Shown: positions 10,234 through 19,347, numbered from the stretch's first letter. The stretch: DNA of 64,000 bases from Bernardetia sp. (GCA_020630575.1 JAHDBD010000004.1:184046-248045); one strand, 5' to 3'. The notes: generated by a model not told the origin, from the letters alone. Numbers and translations: made by a program.

Positions 10234-10713
10234 ATGACTACAATTCAGAAAACAAACAATGAATCGATTGTGCTTGCTATAATTGAAATAGCTGCGCAAA
10301 TGCTCAAAAAAGGCTCAAACCTCACTAACATAATTGGTTTAACTACTCAGCAGTGGATGGTTCTCTTGTATGTACAAGGAGATCAAAATATTCCTTATGC
10401 TGAAGAACGCCTTCAACAAGGAGGAATTTTGGCTTCTGACATTGCTGAAGCATTGAATGTTTCTCGTCCTAATATTACAAATCTAATACAAGTTTTAGCA
10501 GATAAAGGACTAATCAAACAAGACAAAGACCCAAAAGACAAACGTCGAAAAGTATTGGTATTGACAAGAAAAGGCAAGGATGCTATTGGAAAAGTTGCTC
10601 CATTGAGAGAAAATGCAAATATGAGATTATTGCATGATTTTACAGAGGAAGAAAAAGACGATTTGCTTGCCAAACTTATGCATTGTCTTGACCGTTTGCA
10701 CGGAAGAATATAA
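10234..10713 (+). CDS. MarR-family transcriptional regulator
   Basis: A 159-residue winged-helix DNA-binding protein. The helix-turn-helix is in SDIAEALNVSRPNITNLIQVL, followed by the wing KDPKDKRRKVLVLTRKGKD, both typical of MarR. An insertion of about 15 residues (QGDQNIPYAEERLQQGG) precedes the HTH. MarR dimers usually repress nearby genes and release DNA on binding a small ligand. It sits 45 bp upstream of a short-chain dehydrogenase, which has its own promoter-like element, so it probably controls that gene or itself. Confidence 0.92.
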   Translation: MTTIQKTNNESIVLAIIEIAAQMLKKGSNLTNIIGLTTQQWMVLLYVQGDQNIPYAEERLQQGGILASDIAEALNVSRPNITNLIQVLADKGLIKQDKDPKDKRRKVLVLTRKGKDAIGKVAPLRENANMRLLHDFTEEEKDDLLAKLMHCLDRLHGRI

Positions 10714-10728
10714 TATTTATAAAGTTCT

Positions 10729-10736
10729 TAATTTTG
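10729..10736 (+). promoter_or_regulatory. -7 promoter element before the SDR gene
   Basis: TAATTTTG matches TAnnTTTG and lies 22 bp upstream of the ATG at 10759. It falls in the 45-bp gap after the MarR gene, so the dehydrogenase may be transcribed separately as well as by read-through. Confidence 0.4.
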
Positions 10737-10758
10737 CAAAAAAATTCTAAATACAAAT

Positions 10759-11574
10759 ATGAGCAAAGTATTCGATAATAAAGTTGTTATTATTACAGGA
10801 GGAACTTCTGGAATTGGTAGAGCTTGTGCAGAAGCCTTTGGAAAAGAAGGTGCTAAAGTAGTTATTACAGGTAGAAATAGTAAAAAACTAAAAGAAGCAC
10901 AAGATTTTTTAGAAAATCAGCATATAGAAGTTTTGCCTCTTCAGCTAGATGTCAGTAAGGAAAGTGATAATAAAGAATTAGCAGAAAAGACAGTTGAAAA
11001 ATTTGGAAAAATAGATATTTTGATAAATAATGCAGGTATTTCGATGCGTGCTTTATTCAAAGATTTAGATTTATCAGTTTTGAAAAGCTTAATGGATATT
11101 AACTTTTGGGGAACTGTTTATGCTACTAAATATTGTATTCCTCATATTATCAAAACAGAAGGTTCAATAGTAGGAGTTTCGTCTATTGCAGGATTTAGAG
11201 GCTTACCAGCTCGTACGGGTTACTCAGCTTCTAAATTTGCAATGCAGGGATTTTTGGAAGCATTAAGAACAGAAATGAAGGCTGAAAACGTACATGTTTT
11301 GATTGCTTGCCCTGGTTACACGTCTTCTAATATCAGAAACACAGCTCTTTTACAAGATGGCAGAGCACAAGGTGACTCACCCAAAGATGAAGGTAAAATG
11401 ATGACTTCTGAAGAGTGTGCCAACCATATTTTGAAAGCCACTAAAAAACGTAAAAATATTTTAATACTGACCCTACAAGGCAAAATGACAGTTTTTTTGA
11501 ATAAATTATTTCCTTCTTTTATGGATAAATTAGTTTTGAATGCTATTGCAAAAGAAGGCGAAATACCTAAGTAA
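10759..11574 (+). CDS. short-chain dehydrogenase/reductase (SDR) family oxidoreductase
   Basis: A 271-residue NAD(P)-dependent oxidoreductase. The cofactor motif TGGTSGIG is near residue 14. NNAG follows at about 90, and the catalytic Ser with YSASK (Tyr and Lys) is at about 142-160. The C-terminal part has KRKNILILTLQGK and a hydrophobic segment, like membrane-associated reductases of the DHRS7/retinol-dehydrogenase-like group. The substrate cannot be told from sequence. An arginine beside the first glycine motif (ITGRNSKK) suggests a preference for NADPH. It lies directly downstream of a MarR regulator. Confidence 0.93.
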   Translation: MSKVFDNKVVIITGGTSGIGRACAEAFGKEGAKVVITGRNSKKLKEAQDFLENQHIEVLPLQLDVSKESDNKELAEKTVEKFGKIDILINNAGISMRALFKDLDLSVLKSLMDINFWGTVYATKYCIPHIIKTEGSIVGVSSIAGFRGLPARTGYSASKFAMQGFLEALRTEMKAENVHVLIACPGYTSSNIRNTALLQDGRAQGDSPKDEGKMMTSEECANHILKATKKRKNILILTLQGKMTVFLNKLFPSFMDKLVLNAIAKEGEIPK

Positions 11575-11718
11575 AATTAGCAAATAAGCATTTTCGAAAA
11601 TAAAATACAATAAACAATATTTTTATTCTTCTGCATTCTTTGCCATCTCTCTGTGTTTAATATCATTTTTAGAAAAATAAAGCATCTTTATCAATTTCAT
11701 TTATTAAACAAAAAAACG

Positions 11719-11726
11719 TACCTTTG
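11719..11726 (+). promoter_or_regulatory. -7 promoter element before the zinc-ribbon gene
   Basis: TACCTTTG matches TAnnTTTG. Transcription would begin near 11733, upstream of both possible start codons at 11773 and 11827. Confidence 0.45.
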
Positions 11727-11826
11727 CAAATCATTGTCTTTCATTCAATTCTGATTTTAAAATTAGATTTGAATGAAAGATATTCCAAAACTCATTCTAC
11801 AATCACCTGAGTCCCAAACCGATTTT

Positions 11827-12648
11827 ATGGAACAACCTACTCCAGTAGCCAAACGAATAGATGCCCTAGTAAAACTTCAAGAAGTTGATTCTAAATTAGA
11901 TGAATTACGTAAGATAAAAGGCGATTTGCCCGAAGAAGTCCAAGATTTGGAGGACGAAATAGAAGGGTATCAGACACGAATTGCAAAATTCGAATCTGAA
12001 AAGAAATCATTAGACGACCTTGAAGCAACACAAGATAATTCTATTAAAGATCATAAAAAATTAATCGTAAAATACGAAGAACAGCAAATGGACGTTCGCA
12101 ATGACCGTGAATTTCAAGCCATTGCTCGTGAAATAGAAAATCAACAACTTGATATTCGTCTTGCTGAAAAAGCTGTTAGAGATACACAATACAAAATAGA
12201 ACGCAAACAAAAGCAAGTCGAAGAAACAACGGCTACCTTAGAAGAGCGTAAAAAAGATTTAGAGAACAAGAAAAATGAGCTAGAAGGTATCGTAAAAGAA
12301 AGTGAAGAAGAAGAAGCAAAATTAATGAAAGAGCGTGAAAAACGCAGAAAAAATGTTGCTGATAACTTATACTTATCCTACGAGCGTATTCGTGAAAATG
12401 CTCGCAATGGTCTTGCTGTTGTTAATGTAAAGCGTAATGCTTGTGGTGGCTGTTTTAATATTGTTCCTCCACAACGTCAAGTTGATATTAAAGAAAGAAA
12501 GAAATTAGTAGTTTGTGAACACTGTGGACGTGTTTTCGCTGATGTGGAAGCTGTTGAAGTAGTAGAGAAAAAACGTACTACTCGCCGTAAACGTGTTACT
12601 AAGAAAGAAAAAGAAGCAGAAGAAAAAGCTGCAAGCAAAGAAAAATAA
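11827..12648 (+). CDS. coiled-coil protein with C4-type zinc ribbon (DUF164 family)
   Basis: A 273-residue protein with a long charged coiled coil (about residues 10-195) followed by a zinc ribbon whose ligands are ACGGC and CEHCG (CxxC pairs about 30 residues apart). A Lys/Arg/Glu-rich tail ends it. This matches the bacterial zf-RING_7/DUF164 family, related to proteins linked to RNA or translation in other bacteria; the exact role is not established. The frame opens at an ATG at 11773, but MEQPTPVAKRIDALVKLQ at 11827 matches the usual family start. It stands alone and ends at a strong terminator. Confidence 0.85.
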   Translation: MEQPTPVAKRIDALVKLQEVDSKLDELRKIKGDLPEEVQDLEDEIEGYQTRIAKFESEKKSLDDLEATQDNSIKDHKKLIVKYEEQQMDVRNDREFQAIAREIENQQLDIRLAEKAVRDTQYKIERKQKQVEETTATLEERKKDLENKKNELEGIVKESEEEEAKLMKEREKRRKNVADNLYLSYERIRENARNGLAVVNVKRNACGGCFNIVPPQRQVDIKERKKLVVCEHCGRVFADVEAVEVVEKKRTTRRKRVTKKEKEAEEKAASKEK

Positions 12649-12670
12649 TTCTAGTATTATTTTTTGTAGC

Positions 12671-12713
12671 AAAAACTCCTATTTTGTTTATTTGACAGAA
12701 TAGGAGTTTTTTT
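12671..12713. terminator. bidirectional terminator
   Basis: AAAAACTCCTATT and AATAGGAGTTTTTTT form a long stem between the convergent zinc-ribbon (plus) and anti-sigma-like (minus) genes. Confidence 0.85.
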
Positions 12714-12715
12714 AT

Positions 12716-13306
12716 TTAGTTTTTTAAGTCTTCAAGTTCCTTTAATTCTTCTTTTAGCTCTTCCACATAGTTTCCGTATAAATTTTTGATATACCATTTT
12801 ATAACAAAGTAATAGGCAGGAACAGCAACTAAAGCACTTATCACAATCAAAAGCACTCTAGTCAAAGTAAAATCTTCAAAAGATACATTTTTCCAAAGCA
12901 AGGGTAATATGGCAGCAAAAACACCTAATGCTAATGAGCCATATAAATATACCTTTAGGTACAAATCTAGTGTAGAAATGAGTTTACTTAGAGTTTGTTT
13001 GAGATTTTCTTGTAAATTTATCTTTCTGATTTTGAGATATTTGAAAGTGTACCAAATTAGGGAAAGCACCATCACAAAGCCCAAATAAGGAATGACAAAA
13101 GGCGAATAAAACCATTGTTGATTAAACATTAAAAAAACACTTAATACAACTACAAATGCTGCTTCTATCAAGATACTGCGTTTGATTTTAGAAATGCTAT
13201 CATTTGCTTTTCCTCTCAGCAGTTTTCTAATTTGCTCATTTTCAAGAACAGGTTCTGACTGTGTTTGAAGAGCTTGCCAAGTAGATTTTAGGTTGTCTAT
13301 ATCCAT
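12716..13306 (-). CDS. membrane protein downstream of ECF sigma factor
   Basis: A 196-residue membrane protein. A hydrophilic N-terminus (MDIDNLKSTWQALQ) precedes four hydrophobic segments, roughly at 44-61, 67-84, 117-138 and 148-168, then a charged coiled tail (VEELKEELKELEDL). It starts about 55 bp after the sigma-factor gene on the same strand. Genes in this position often encode anti-sigma factors or their partners, but this one has no recognisable anti-sigma domain, so that role is inference from position. Confidence 0.75.
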   Translation of the reverse strand: MDIDNLKSTWQALQTQSEPVLENEQIRKLLRGKANDSISKIKRSILIEAAFVVVLSVFLMFNQQWFYSPFVIPYLGFVMVLSLIWYTFKYLKIRKINLQENLKQTLSKLISTLDLYLKVYLYGSLALGVFAAILPLLWKNVSFEDFTLTRVLLIVISALVAVPAYYFVIKWYIKNLYGNYVEELKEELKELEDLKN

Positions 13307-13361
13307 TTTAGATTGTACTTATCTTTTATAAAATGATTTTTTTATAGTTGTGATTTTTTTT

Positions 13362-13853
13362 CTATTGAGGCAATTTTTCCAATGTTTCTTTGAGTTTTTT
13401 CTTTATCCGATTGATTTTTACACCTACATTTGTTTTGGTAATACCTATAATTTCGGCAATTTCATCATAACTTTTCTCCTCTAGGTAAAGCATGATGATT
13501 CCTTTTTCTACTTTTGATAATTTCTGAATAGCGAGTTGAAGATTTTTGAGTTGTTCTTCTTTTTCAGTATCTGTAGGAGTATCAGGAAATTGTAGTGTAG
13601 AGTCTGAAATAGAAAACTCGGAAGGTTTACGTTTGACTTTACGTAGACGTGCAATTGCTGTATTAAGAGCGATACGATACATCCACGTAGAAATTTTGGA
13701 ATCACCTCTAAACTTTGGATAGGATTTCCAAAGTTGGAACAAAACTTCTTGAAACAAATCTTGCCTATCATCTTCAGAATCACAATACATGCGACATACT
13801 TTATGTATGATACCTTGATGTTTCTGAATAAATGTTACAAAATCTTTTTCCAA
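13362..13853 (-). CDS. ECF-type RNA polymerase sigma factor
   Basis: A 163-residue sigma-70 family factor of the extracytoplasmic-function type. Region 2 is seen in DDRQDLFQEVLFQLWKSY and KISTWMYRIALNTA; region 4 in LSKVEKGIIMLYLEEKSYDE followed by the HTH EIAEIIGITKTNVGVK. It should direct RNA polymerase to stress- or surface-related promoters. It is the first gene of a two-gene unit with the membrane protein just downstream, which may hold it inactive. Confidence 0.95.
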   Translation of the reverse strand: MEKDFVTFIQKHQGIIHKVCRMYCDSEDDRQDLFQEVLFQLWKSYPKFRGDSKISTWMYRIALNTAIARLRKVKRKPSEFSISDSTLQFPDTPTDTEKEEQLKNLQLAIQKLSKVEKGIIMLYLEEKSYDEIAEIIGITKTNVGVKINRIKKKLKETLEKLPQ

Positions 13854-14083
13854 AATGAGTAAGAAGGTTTATTTTTGGTGAGAATGAAAATAGATAAAAT
13901 GAAATTCATTCAAAATAGAACGTCTAAAGTACAAATTTATAAAATCAGTTTAGTAATTAAAGTTAAAGAAATAACTATTTTTACAAACTTTCATTTTTTT
14001 TTGAAAGAAGTGAAACTTCTATATCTTCTCTTCGTTTAGTAAAACTATAAAACGATTTAAAATTAATCTCAAATAGTATAATT

Positions 14084-14539
14084 ATGGTCTCTCCTTACAA
14101 AAAAACTTTATTACGAATAGACTTAGTTATTCAATTATTTTTTTTAGTAATTCTTTTTGGTGGCTATGGACTGACTTTTTTGGGTTCGCAAATATCTGCT
14201 TTATCAGAATTTAGTTTTGCTTTTCTTTTTCCTGTTTTAGCTTTAGCAGTTTTGGGTTTGACAAATCCAATAATGAATATTTTGCATTTAATTTTGGGAA
14301 ACTATTCTGATGAAACTCATGCACTTCGTAAAAATTACACCTTTGCTATTCTAGCCTATTTAGCTATTGGTATTTTAGGATATTTAGTTGCCCTTACTTT
14401 TAATATGATGTGGTTATTGGGTGTTGTGGGTTATTTTTATATCTATGGAGTTAGTCATTTTTTTGCGATTGGCTATGTTTATATTACTATTTTAGAAAAT
14501 AGAACTCAAAAAATAGTAGAGAGAAGATTGTATTATTAA
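14084..14539 (+). CDS. hypothetical four-span membrane protein
   Basis: A 151-residue, strongly hydrophobic protein with four segments (about 13-33, 41-62, 84-104, 108-132) and short polar loops. No known family is recognised. Its stop overlaps by 4 bp the stop end of the convergent DUF389 gene, so the two share a tail-to-tail junction without a terminator. Confidence 0.7.
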   Translation: MVSPYKKTLLRIDLVIQLFFLVILFGGYGLTFLGSQISALSEFSFAFLFPVLALAVLGLTNPIMNILHLILGNYSDETHALRKNYTFAILAYLAIGILGYLVALTFNMMWLLGVVGYFYIYGVSHFFAIGYVYITILENRTQKIVERRLYY

Positions 14540-16065
14540 TAATTAATAATTCCAATTTTCTTGTCTTTGAGTTTTACATTAATAAAATTCTTCAAACGGT
14601 CTTCGTATTTTTTGCGTGTATATTTATTTCTTGCTGGTTCGCCTTCCCATTTTACCAATAACATAAACGCCAAAGAATCATTTTTAAAATCAGTTTGTCT
14701 TACTCTAGCCACACCAATTTCTTTCAGTTCTGGATAGATAGCTTTGAGTTCGTTTTTTATAGTTTCAAAAGGTAATGTATCTCCTCTTGCATACAAAAGC
14801 TCTTGTTTTAGGTCTTCTATTTCTTTGTCTTTTCCTGTTATGATTTCATCTTTTTGCTTATATGTTCCCATTTCTTCTCTAAATTTTATCTCAATATAAC
14901 GCTTTGCATTGTTCATAACAGTACGTTCTACACGAGTTTCAGAGTCAGCAGGCTCTTCTGATTGCACTAGTTCAATATGTATACTATCTTTATCATCAAA
15001 GCCTGTGAGTTTCCAAGAATTTTTGACTTCATCATTAAATGTTTTTTCTAGGCTAATCAAAGAATCATAATTGATATAACTTCCTGCTCCAAAACTAATC
15101 ACACGAAGTCTATAGATATTGGTAGAATCTAGTTTTACTTTCCATTGTACAGAATTCAAATCATAATTTGGATTTATATTCTGAGTAATAAAAGTAGCAA
15201 TACGCTGATTACGGAAGTTTTCTGTCAGTTTTCTGAATAAAAACATCACACTCGGAATAAGTAAAATTGTCAGAACAACATACGCTGTAAGTCTTGCTCG
15301 TCTTGCCAAAACAGGATTTAAAACCTCCACATACGGAAATTTCAAAAAACGCACAATCATGTAGGTAGACAGACTAATAAAGACAGCATTAATGAAAAAC
15401 AAATAAAATGCTCCTGCAAAAACATCCCATTTTCCTGTTGCCAATCCAAAACCTGCAGTACACAAAGGAGGCATCAAAGCAGTTGCAATTGCCACACCTG
15501 GTATAGCATTGGTTTTTTCTGTGCGAGAGCCTGCAATAATACCAGCCAAACCACCAAAAAAAGCAACCAAAACATCTAATAAATTAGGTTCTGTACGAGA
15601 AAGCATTTGGTCTGTCAGAAGTCCTAGAGGAGTAATTTTGAAATAAACAACACTTGTTACTAAAGTCAGAATAATGGCACTCAAAAAATTTCGAACCGAT
15701 TTTATTAGTGTTTCTCTATCATTAATTGCAGCCCCCAAACCAATTCCCAAGATAGGCGACATCAAGGGAGAGATAAGCATCGCACCAATAATAACGGCAG
15801 CCGAATCCAAATCAAGACCAATAGAGGCAATCATGACCGAACAAATCAACACCCAAAGGTTTGAACCTTCCAAAACAACACCTGATTTAATACTCTTTAC
15901 TGTTCCAACATAATCTGTGTCAGAAGCCAAATGAGTCAGACGAAAGAAAAAATCTTTGATAAAGTTCCACGAATCACGAAAACCATGTTGCCATTCAGGA
16001 TAACCATGATTTATGCTTTCTGAATCGTAATCACTTTTAGGAGTAGAATTTTGTTCTTCATTCAT
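14536..16065 (-). CDS. DUF389 family membrane protein
   Basis: A 509-residue inner-membrane protein. After a hydrophilic N-terminus come six to seven hydrophobic segments, with the DUF389 signatures GSNLWVLICSVMIASIGLD, AVIIGAMLISPLMSPILGIG and NAIPGVAIATALMPPLCTAG. The C-terminal 220 residues are soluble and mixed alpha/beta, including a coiled segment (KDKEIEDLKQELL). The function of the family is unknown. It overlaps the convergent membrane-protein gene by 4 bp at its 3' end. Confidence 0.9.
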   Translation of the reverse strand: MNEEQNSTPKSDYDSESINHGYPEWQHGFRDSWNFIKDFFFRLTHLASDTDYVGTVKSIKSGVVLEGSNLWVLICSVMIASIGLDLDSAAVIIGAMLISPLMSPILGIGLGAAINDRETLIKSVRNFLSAIILTLVTSVVYFKITPLGLLTDQMLSRTEPNLLDVLVAFFGGLAGIIAGSRTEKTNAIPGVAIATALMPPLCTAGFGLATGKWDVFAGAFYLFFINAVFISLSTYMIVRFLKFPYVEVLNPVLARRARLTAYVVLTILLIPSVMFLFRKLTENFRNQRIATFITQNINPNYDLNSVQWKVKLDSTNIYRLRVISFGAGSYINYDSLISLEKTFNDEVKNSWKLTGFDDKDSIHIELVQSEEPADSETRVERTVMNNAKRYIEIKFREEMGTYKQKDEIITGKDKEIEDLKQELLYARGDTLPFETIKNELKAIYPELKEIGVARVRQTDFKNDSLAFMLLVKWEGEPARNKYTRKKYEDRLKNFINVKLKDKKIGIINY

Positions 16066-16326
16066 AATAAAATAACTTACTAATTTATAAATCGTTGTGT
16101 TATAATGAGTTCTTGCTATTTTGAGATTCTAAAATACTGTTTTCTAATTAAGAACCGAAATTTAGTTGGTTTTTAGGCTTCTAACAAGTATTATTTTTCT
16201 AATAAAGATTTTTTCTGTTTTTTTGAGAACATAAATTTGAATAATCTCAGAAAAAACAATTATTTTTATTTTCTGATGATTCATTTTTTGTCTTTTCGTT
16301 ATTTCATTTTTTAAACTATTTCAATT

Positions 16327-16962
16327 ATGCGCCATTTTTTTGTTTTTCTATTTCTATTCTTGAGTTTTACTACTGCGAAAGCTCACTTTTTATCTGAATA
16401 CTCTTCTAGTTCTTATTCTGAAAAACCTAAATCAACTGTAAAGAAAAAAGATAATTCTGCAACTGTGCCTACAGAAAAAACAGTAAACACTGAAAAGCAG
16501 ACTTATAAGCCAAACTCAAAAATAAAGAAAAAAGAGCAACGCAAAATAGCCAAAACACAAAGAAAACAATTGAGAAAAACAGTTTGGAAAGCTCTTAAAG
16601 AACAACGCAAAGTAAATAAAGAAAATAAAAAAGCAGGAATCAAAAATACAAAACCAAAGATACATTGGGCTGCTTATTTGTCTTTTTTTGCCACTTTACT
16701 TGCCTTAGGGATTTTTGTAGCAGCTTTTTTCTTTGCAACTATGTATGCTATTTTTAGTTTTTTAGTCCCTTTTGCAATAGGGTTATTAGTTGTTTCTCTT
16801 ATTGCCAGTATCATTGGTATTTCAGTTGTAGCAAATGATGATACAACACTTTATCACAAATCACACACCATTACTTTAGCATTAATTGGAGGAATTTTGG
16901 CTTTTTTATCGCTTCTTGCTATTGGTTTTATTATACTTGCTATTTCTGCGCTTAGTTTTTAG
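16327..16962 (+). CDS. hypothetical membrane protein with basic linker
   Basis: A 211-residue protein with a signal peptide (MRHFFVFLFLFLSFTTAKA), then about 85 very Lys/Arg-rich residues, and then three hydrophobic segments (about 113-137, 141-165, 178-208). The C-terminal half resembles small DUF4190-like membrane domains, but I cannot assign a family. It looks monocistronic. Confidence 0.7.
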   Translation: MRHFFVFLFLFLSFTTAKAHFLSEYSSSSYSEKPKSTVKKKDNSATVPTEKTVNTEKQTYKPNSKIKKKEQRKIAKTQRKQLRKTVWKALKEQRKVNKENKKAGIKNTKPKIHWAAYLSFFATLLALGIFVAAFFFATMYAIFSFLVPFAIGLLVVSLIASIIGISVVANDDTTLYHKSHTITLALIGGILAFLSLLAIGFIILAISALSF

Positions 16963-17111
16963 AATAAAAACATTTATGGTACTGAGAGTGTATATCTAAT
17001 TCAAGTTGCAGATTATAAGTAGTTCAGATTTCTTAGTCTGAATAAACATATTTTTCACGCAAAAAGCTCTCTTTTACTTCTTTCCTATAGATTACTTTTT
17101 TTAGAAACAGA

Positions 17112-17687
17112 ATGAACAAATTTGTCTTAGATATAGAAAATATGGTTTGCCCACGCTGTGTGTTGGTTGTAGAAAATCTATGTCAAGAATTAAATATTGA
17201 TTTTGAAAAAGTAGAGTTAGGTAAAATTTATCTCACTGAAAACACAGATATTTCAGCAGAAAAAAAAGAAAAATTAAATCAAGAATTACAAAAAGTAGGA
17301 TTAAAATTAATAGAATCAGATAAAAAAGCTCTCATTTCTGAACTCAAAACAGCTATCATCAATCAAATTCATTATTCAGAAAAACCATTGAAAATTAATT
17401 TCTCTGAATATCTTTCTGAAAAACTGCATCACGAATATTCGTATTTGAGTCGTCTGTTTTCTGCTGCTGAAAATACAACAATTGAAAAATATATTGCACT
17501 TCAAAAAATAGAAAAAGCAAAAGAACTTCTGACACTCAAAAAATATAGAATTAGCGAAATAGCCAATTACTTGCATTACAAAAGCACCTCTCATTTTTCT
17601 ACACAGTTCAAAAATATAACAGGACAAACTCCCTCTGCATATCAAAAAAAGACTATCAAAGAGCGAAAAACTATCGATATCTTGTAA
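17112..17687 (+). CDS. HMA-domain AraC-type transcriptional regulator, putative metal sensor
   Basis: A 191-residue regulator. Residues 1-65 form a ferredoxin-like HMA fold with a metal-binding MVCPRC motif at 11-16. Residues about 100-180 form an AraC-type double HTH (IEKAKELLTLKKYRISEIAN, then STSHFSTQFKNITGQTPSAY). A CxxC metal site joined to AraC DNA binding suggests direct sensing of copper or another soft metal. The gene is followed by a Cys-rich copper-binding protein and an HMA-MauE membrane protein, which it probably controls. Metal identity is inferred from the neighbours. Confidence 0.88.
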   Translation: MNKFVLDIENMVCPRCVLVVENLCQELNIDFEKVELGKIYLTENTDISAEKKEKLNQELQKVGLKLIESDKKALISELKTAIINQIHYSEKPLKINFSEYLSEKLHHEYSYLSRLFSAAENTTIEKYIALQKIEKAKELLTLKKYRISEIANYLHYKSTSHFSTQFKNITGQTPSAYQKKTIKERKTIDIL

Positions 17688-17808
17688 AAACTAGTCAAAA
17701 TTGTATAATTTTTTTCCAAAATTCTACAAAACAGCTAGGTTTCGTATGCGTTTAATAAAGTGAAATTATTTTTTAAACTCAATTTTTTAATCCGAAAACC
17801 TAAAAATT

Positions 17809-18129
17809 ATGAATGATTCAAAATTTCAATCATGTATCGAAGCCTGCCAACAATGTCTTATTGACTGTCAAAGTTGTTTGTATCAAATGGCAACCAAAGA
17901 AAGCATGAATGACTGCCCTCGCTGTTGTATAGAATGCGTTGATGCTTGTCAAGTTGCTATTAAAGCAATGATAAATGACAGTAAATGGGCAAAAGACTAT
18001 TGTAAAATCTGTGCAGAAATTTGTGATTGGTGTGCCGAACAATGTGGACAACATAGTGGCGACCATTGTAAAAAATGTGCAGAATCGTGCCGTAAATGCG
18101 CTGAAGAGTGTCATAAAATGGCAGCTTAA
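17809..18129 (+). CDS. four-helix bundle copper-binding protein (Csp-like)
   Basis: A 106-residue protein with about 21 cysteines in CxxxC and CxxC spacing throughout (for example CIEACQQCLIDCQSC, CKICAEICDWCAEQC and CKKCAESCRKCAEEC). This is the pattern of the Csp/DUF326 copper storage family, in which cysteines line a four-helix bundle and bind many Cu(I) ions. There is no signal peptide, so it should act in the cytoplasm. It is the second gene of a metal module, 121 bp after the HMA-AraC regulator. Confidence 0.93.
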   Translation: MNDSKFQSCIEACQQCLIDCQSCLYQMATKESMNDCPRCCIECVDACQVAIKAMINDSKWAKDYCKICAEICDWCAEQCGQHSGDHCKKCAESCRKCAEECHKMAA

Positions 18130-18140
18130 TATTTATTCCT

Positions 18141-18174
18141 AAACCCCAAGGGTCGCTAAAGACTCTTAGGGTTT
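18141..18174. repeat. 34-bp palindromic element, copy 1
   Basis: AAACCCCAAGGGTC (18141-18154) and GACTCTTAGGGTTT (18161-18174) form a 14-bp imperfect stem around a 6-base loop. A second copy with the same 14-6-14 layout is at 36088-36121. Here it lies between two co-directional genes. Confidence 0.75.
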
Positions 18175-18199
18175 AAAAATGATAAACATAACAACCACT

Positions 18200-19006
18200 A
18201 TGAAAACTTTACACCAAACTCAAACCAAAGAGAATACAAAAGAATATCAAATTACGGGAATGACCTGTAAAGGCTGCGAAGCAAAAGTAAAAAAAACGTT
18301 AGAAGCATTTCCAGAAATAGAAAAAGCAGATATTAGTGTAGAAAATTCTGATGGAAAACTTTATCTTGAAGAGGATATTCCGACAAATGTTTTACAAGAA
18401 AAACTCTCTGAAATAGGAAATTATACCATTATAGAAAAAGAAAATTTACCAAGTCAGAATGAAATCGTTTATGAAGAAATAGAAAAAAAAGATGCTAGTA
18501 ATGTTGAAGAATTAGATTTACCAAACAAATCATTTTCTACTTACAAACCACTTTTTATTATTGTCGGTTTTATTTTGGGAGTGAGTGTTTTGGTTCAATA
18601 TCCTTTTCAAGATTTTTCTGCTCTGCTTTTGATGCGTCATTTTATGGCAGGATTCTTTATTGTCTTTGCCTTTTTTAAGCTCCTTAATTTAGAAGGTTTC
18701 GCTAATTCGTATCAAATGTATGACATTGTAGCAGCAAAATGGAAAGGTTGGGGATTGATTTATCCGTTTGTCGAACTTGCCTTAGGTATGGCTTATCTAA
18801 TCAATGTTTTTCCTTTTTATGTCAATCTAATTACAATTGTAGTTTTAGGAATTAGTAGTATTGGCGTTATAAAAAGTAATTTAGATAAGAAAAAAATCAA
18901 GTGTGCTTGTTTGGGCGATGTTTTTAATTTGCCGATGAGTACCGTTACGATTATTGAAGATTTATCAATGGTAGCAATGGCTGTAGTTATGCTTTTTGTG
19001 GTTTAA
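18200..19006 (+). CDS. HMA domain / MauE-type membrane protein
   Basis: A 268-residue fusion. The N-terminal HMA domain (about 10-70) has GMTCKGC, a metal-chaperone site. An acidic linker follows, then four membrane segments with the MauE/DoxX-like C-terminus IKCACLGDVFNLPMSTVT. Such fusions accompany copper or mercury handling genes in Bacteroidota. An in-frame ATG at 18179 is also possible, but it sits 4 bp after the palindrome, so I prefer 18200. It is the third gene of the metal module after the Cys-rich protein. Confidence 0.82.
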   Translation: MKTLHQTQTKENTKEYQITGMTCKGCEAKVKKTLEAFPEIEKADISVENSDGKLYLEEDIPTNVLQEKLSEIGNYTIIEKENLPSQNEIVYEEIEKKDASNVEELDLPNKSFSTYKPLFIIVGFILGVSVLVQYPFQDFSALLLMRHFMAGFFIVFAFFKLLNLEGFANSYQMYDIVAAKWKGWGLIYPFVELALGMAYLINVFPFYVNLITIVVLGISSIGVIKSNLDKKKIKCACLGDVFNLPMSTVTIIEDLSMVAMAVVMLFVV

Positions 19007-19060
19007 AATTAAAGAGAACTACGAAATATATTTGATTCAAATTAGTGAGACAATAATTAA

Positions 19061-19096
19061 ACACCTTATTAGCAAAGCCTAGTAAGGTGTTTTTTT
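19061..19096 (+). terminator. terminator of the metal module
   Basis: ACACCTTA and TAAGGTGT form a stem (with an inner TTAG/CTAG extension), followed by a run of seven Ts. Confidence 0.85.
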
Positions 19097-19153
19097 GAAA
19101 TTTTTAAACTGTTAGGAACTATCAAAACTGAATAGAGGTTTGTAGTAGTATAT

Positions 19154-19227
19154 AAGATTATAGCTCAGTCGGTCAGAGCGTCTGTCTGATAAGCAGAAGG
19201 TCATAGGTTCGAAACCTATTAATCTTA
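19154..19227 (+). tRNA. tRNA-Ile (GAT)
   Basis: AAGATTA and TAATCTT form a perfect acceptor stem. The D arm is GCTC/GAGC, the anticodon loop CTGATAA gives GAT, and the T arm is ATAGG-TTCGAAA-CCTAT. Length is 74 nt, with discriminator A. The CCA end is not encoded. It is first of the array. Confidence 0.93.
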
Positions 19228-19233
19228 CAAAAA

Positions 19234-19338
19234 GGGAACTTTGTAGATATGGCAATCTGCACCAAACTGTAAATCTAGATTTGTGAAACTTTCTAGGTTT
19301 GAAACAAGTATTCAGCGAAGCTAATCCTAGTGTTCACA
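19234..19338 (+). tRNA. tRNA-Tyr-like (GTA) with T-loop insertion, possibly non-functional
   Basis: A partly decayed acceptor pair (GGGAACT with TGTTCAC, 5 of 7 pairs), a D-like stem (GTAGAT/ATCTGC) and a loop CTGTAAA (anticodon GTA) are present, but the anticodon stem has two mismatches. A long variable region fits tRNA-Tyr. The T stem CTAGG (19293-19297) and CCTAG (19326-19330) is perfect. However, after the normal 7-base loop TTTGAAA there is a 21-base insertion (19305-19325) containing TATTCAGCGAAGCTAA, shared with the Phe-like gene. It is either a pseudogene or a tRNA that needs processing. Confidence 0.6.
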
Positions 19339-19347
19339 CAAAAGAAA

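Noticed and set aside
12716..13306. Confident anti-sigma factor call
   Set aside because: Position after the ECF sigma gene suggests it, but no anti-sigma domain is visible, so the call stays as membrane protein.
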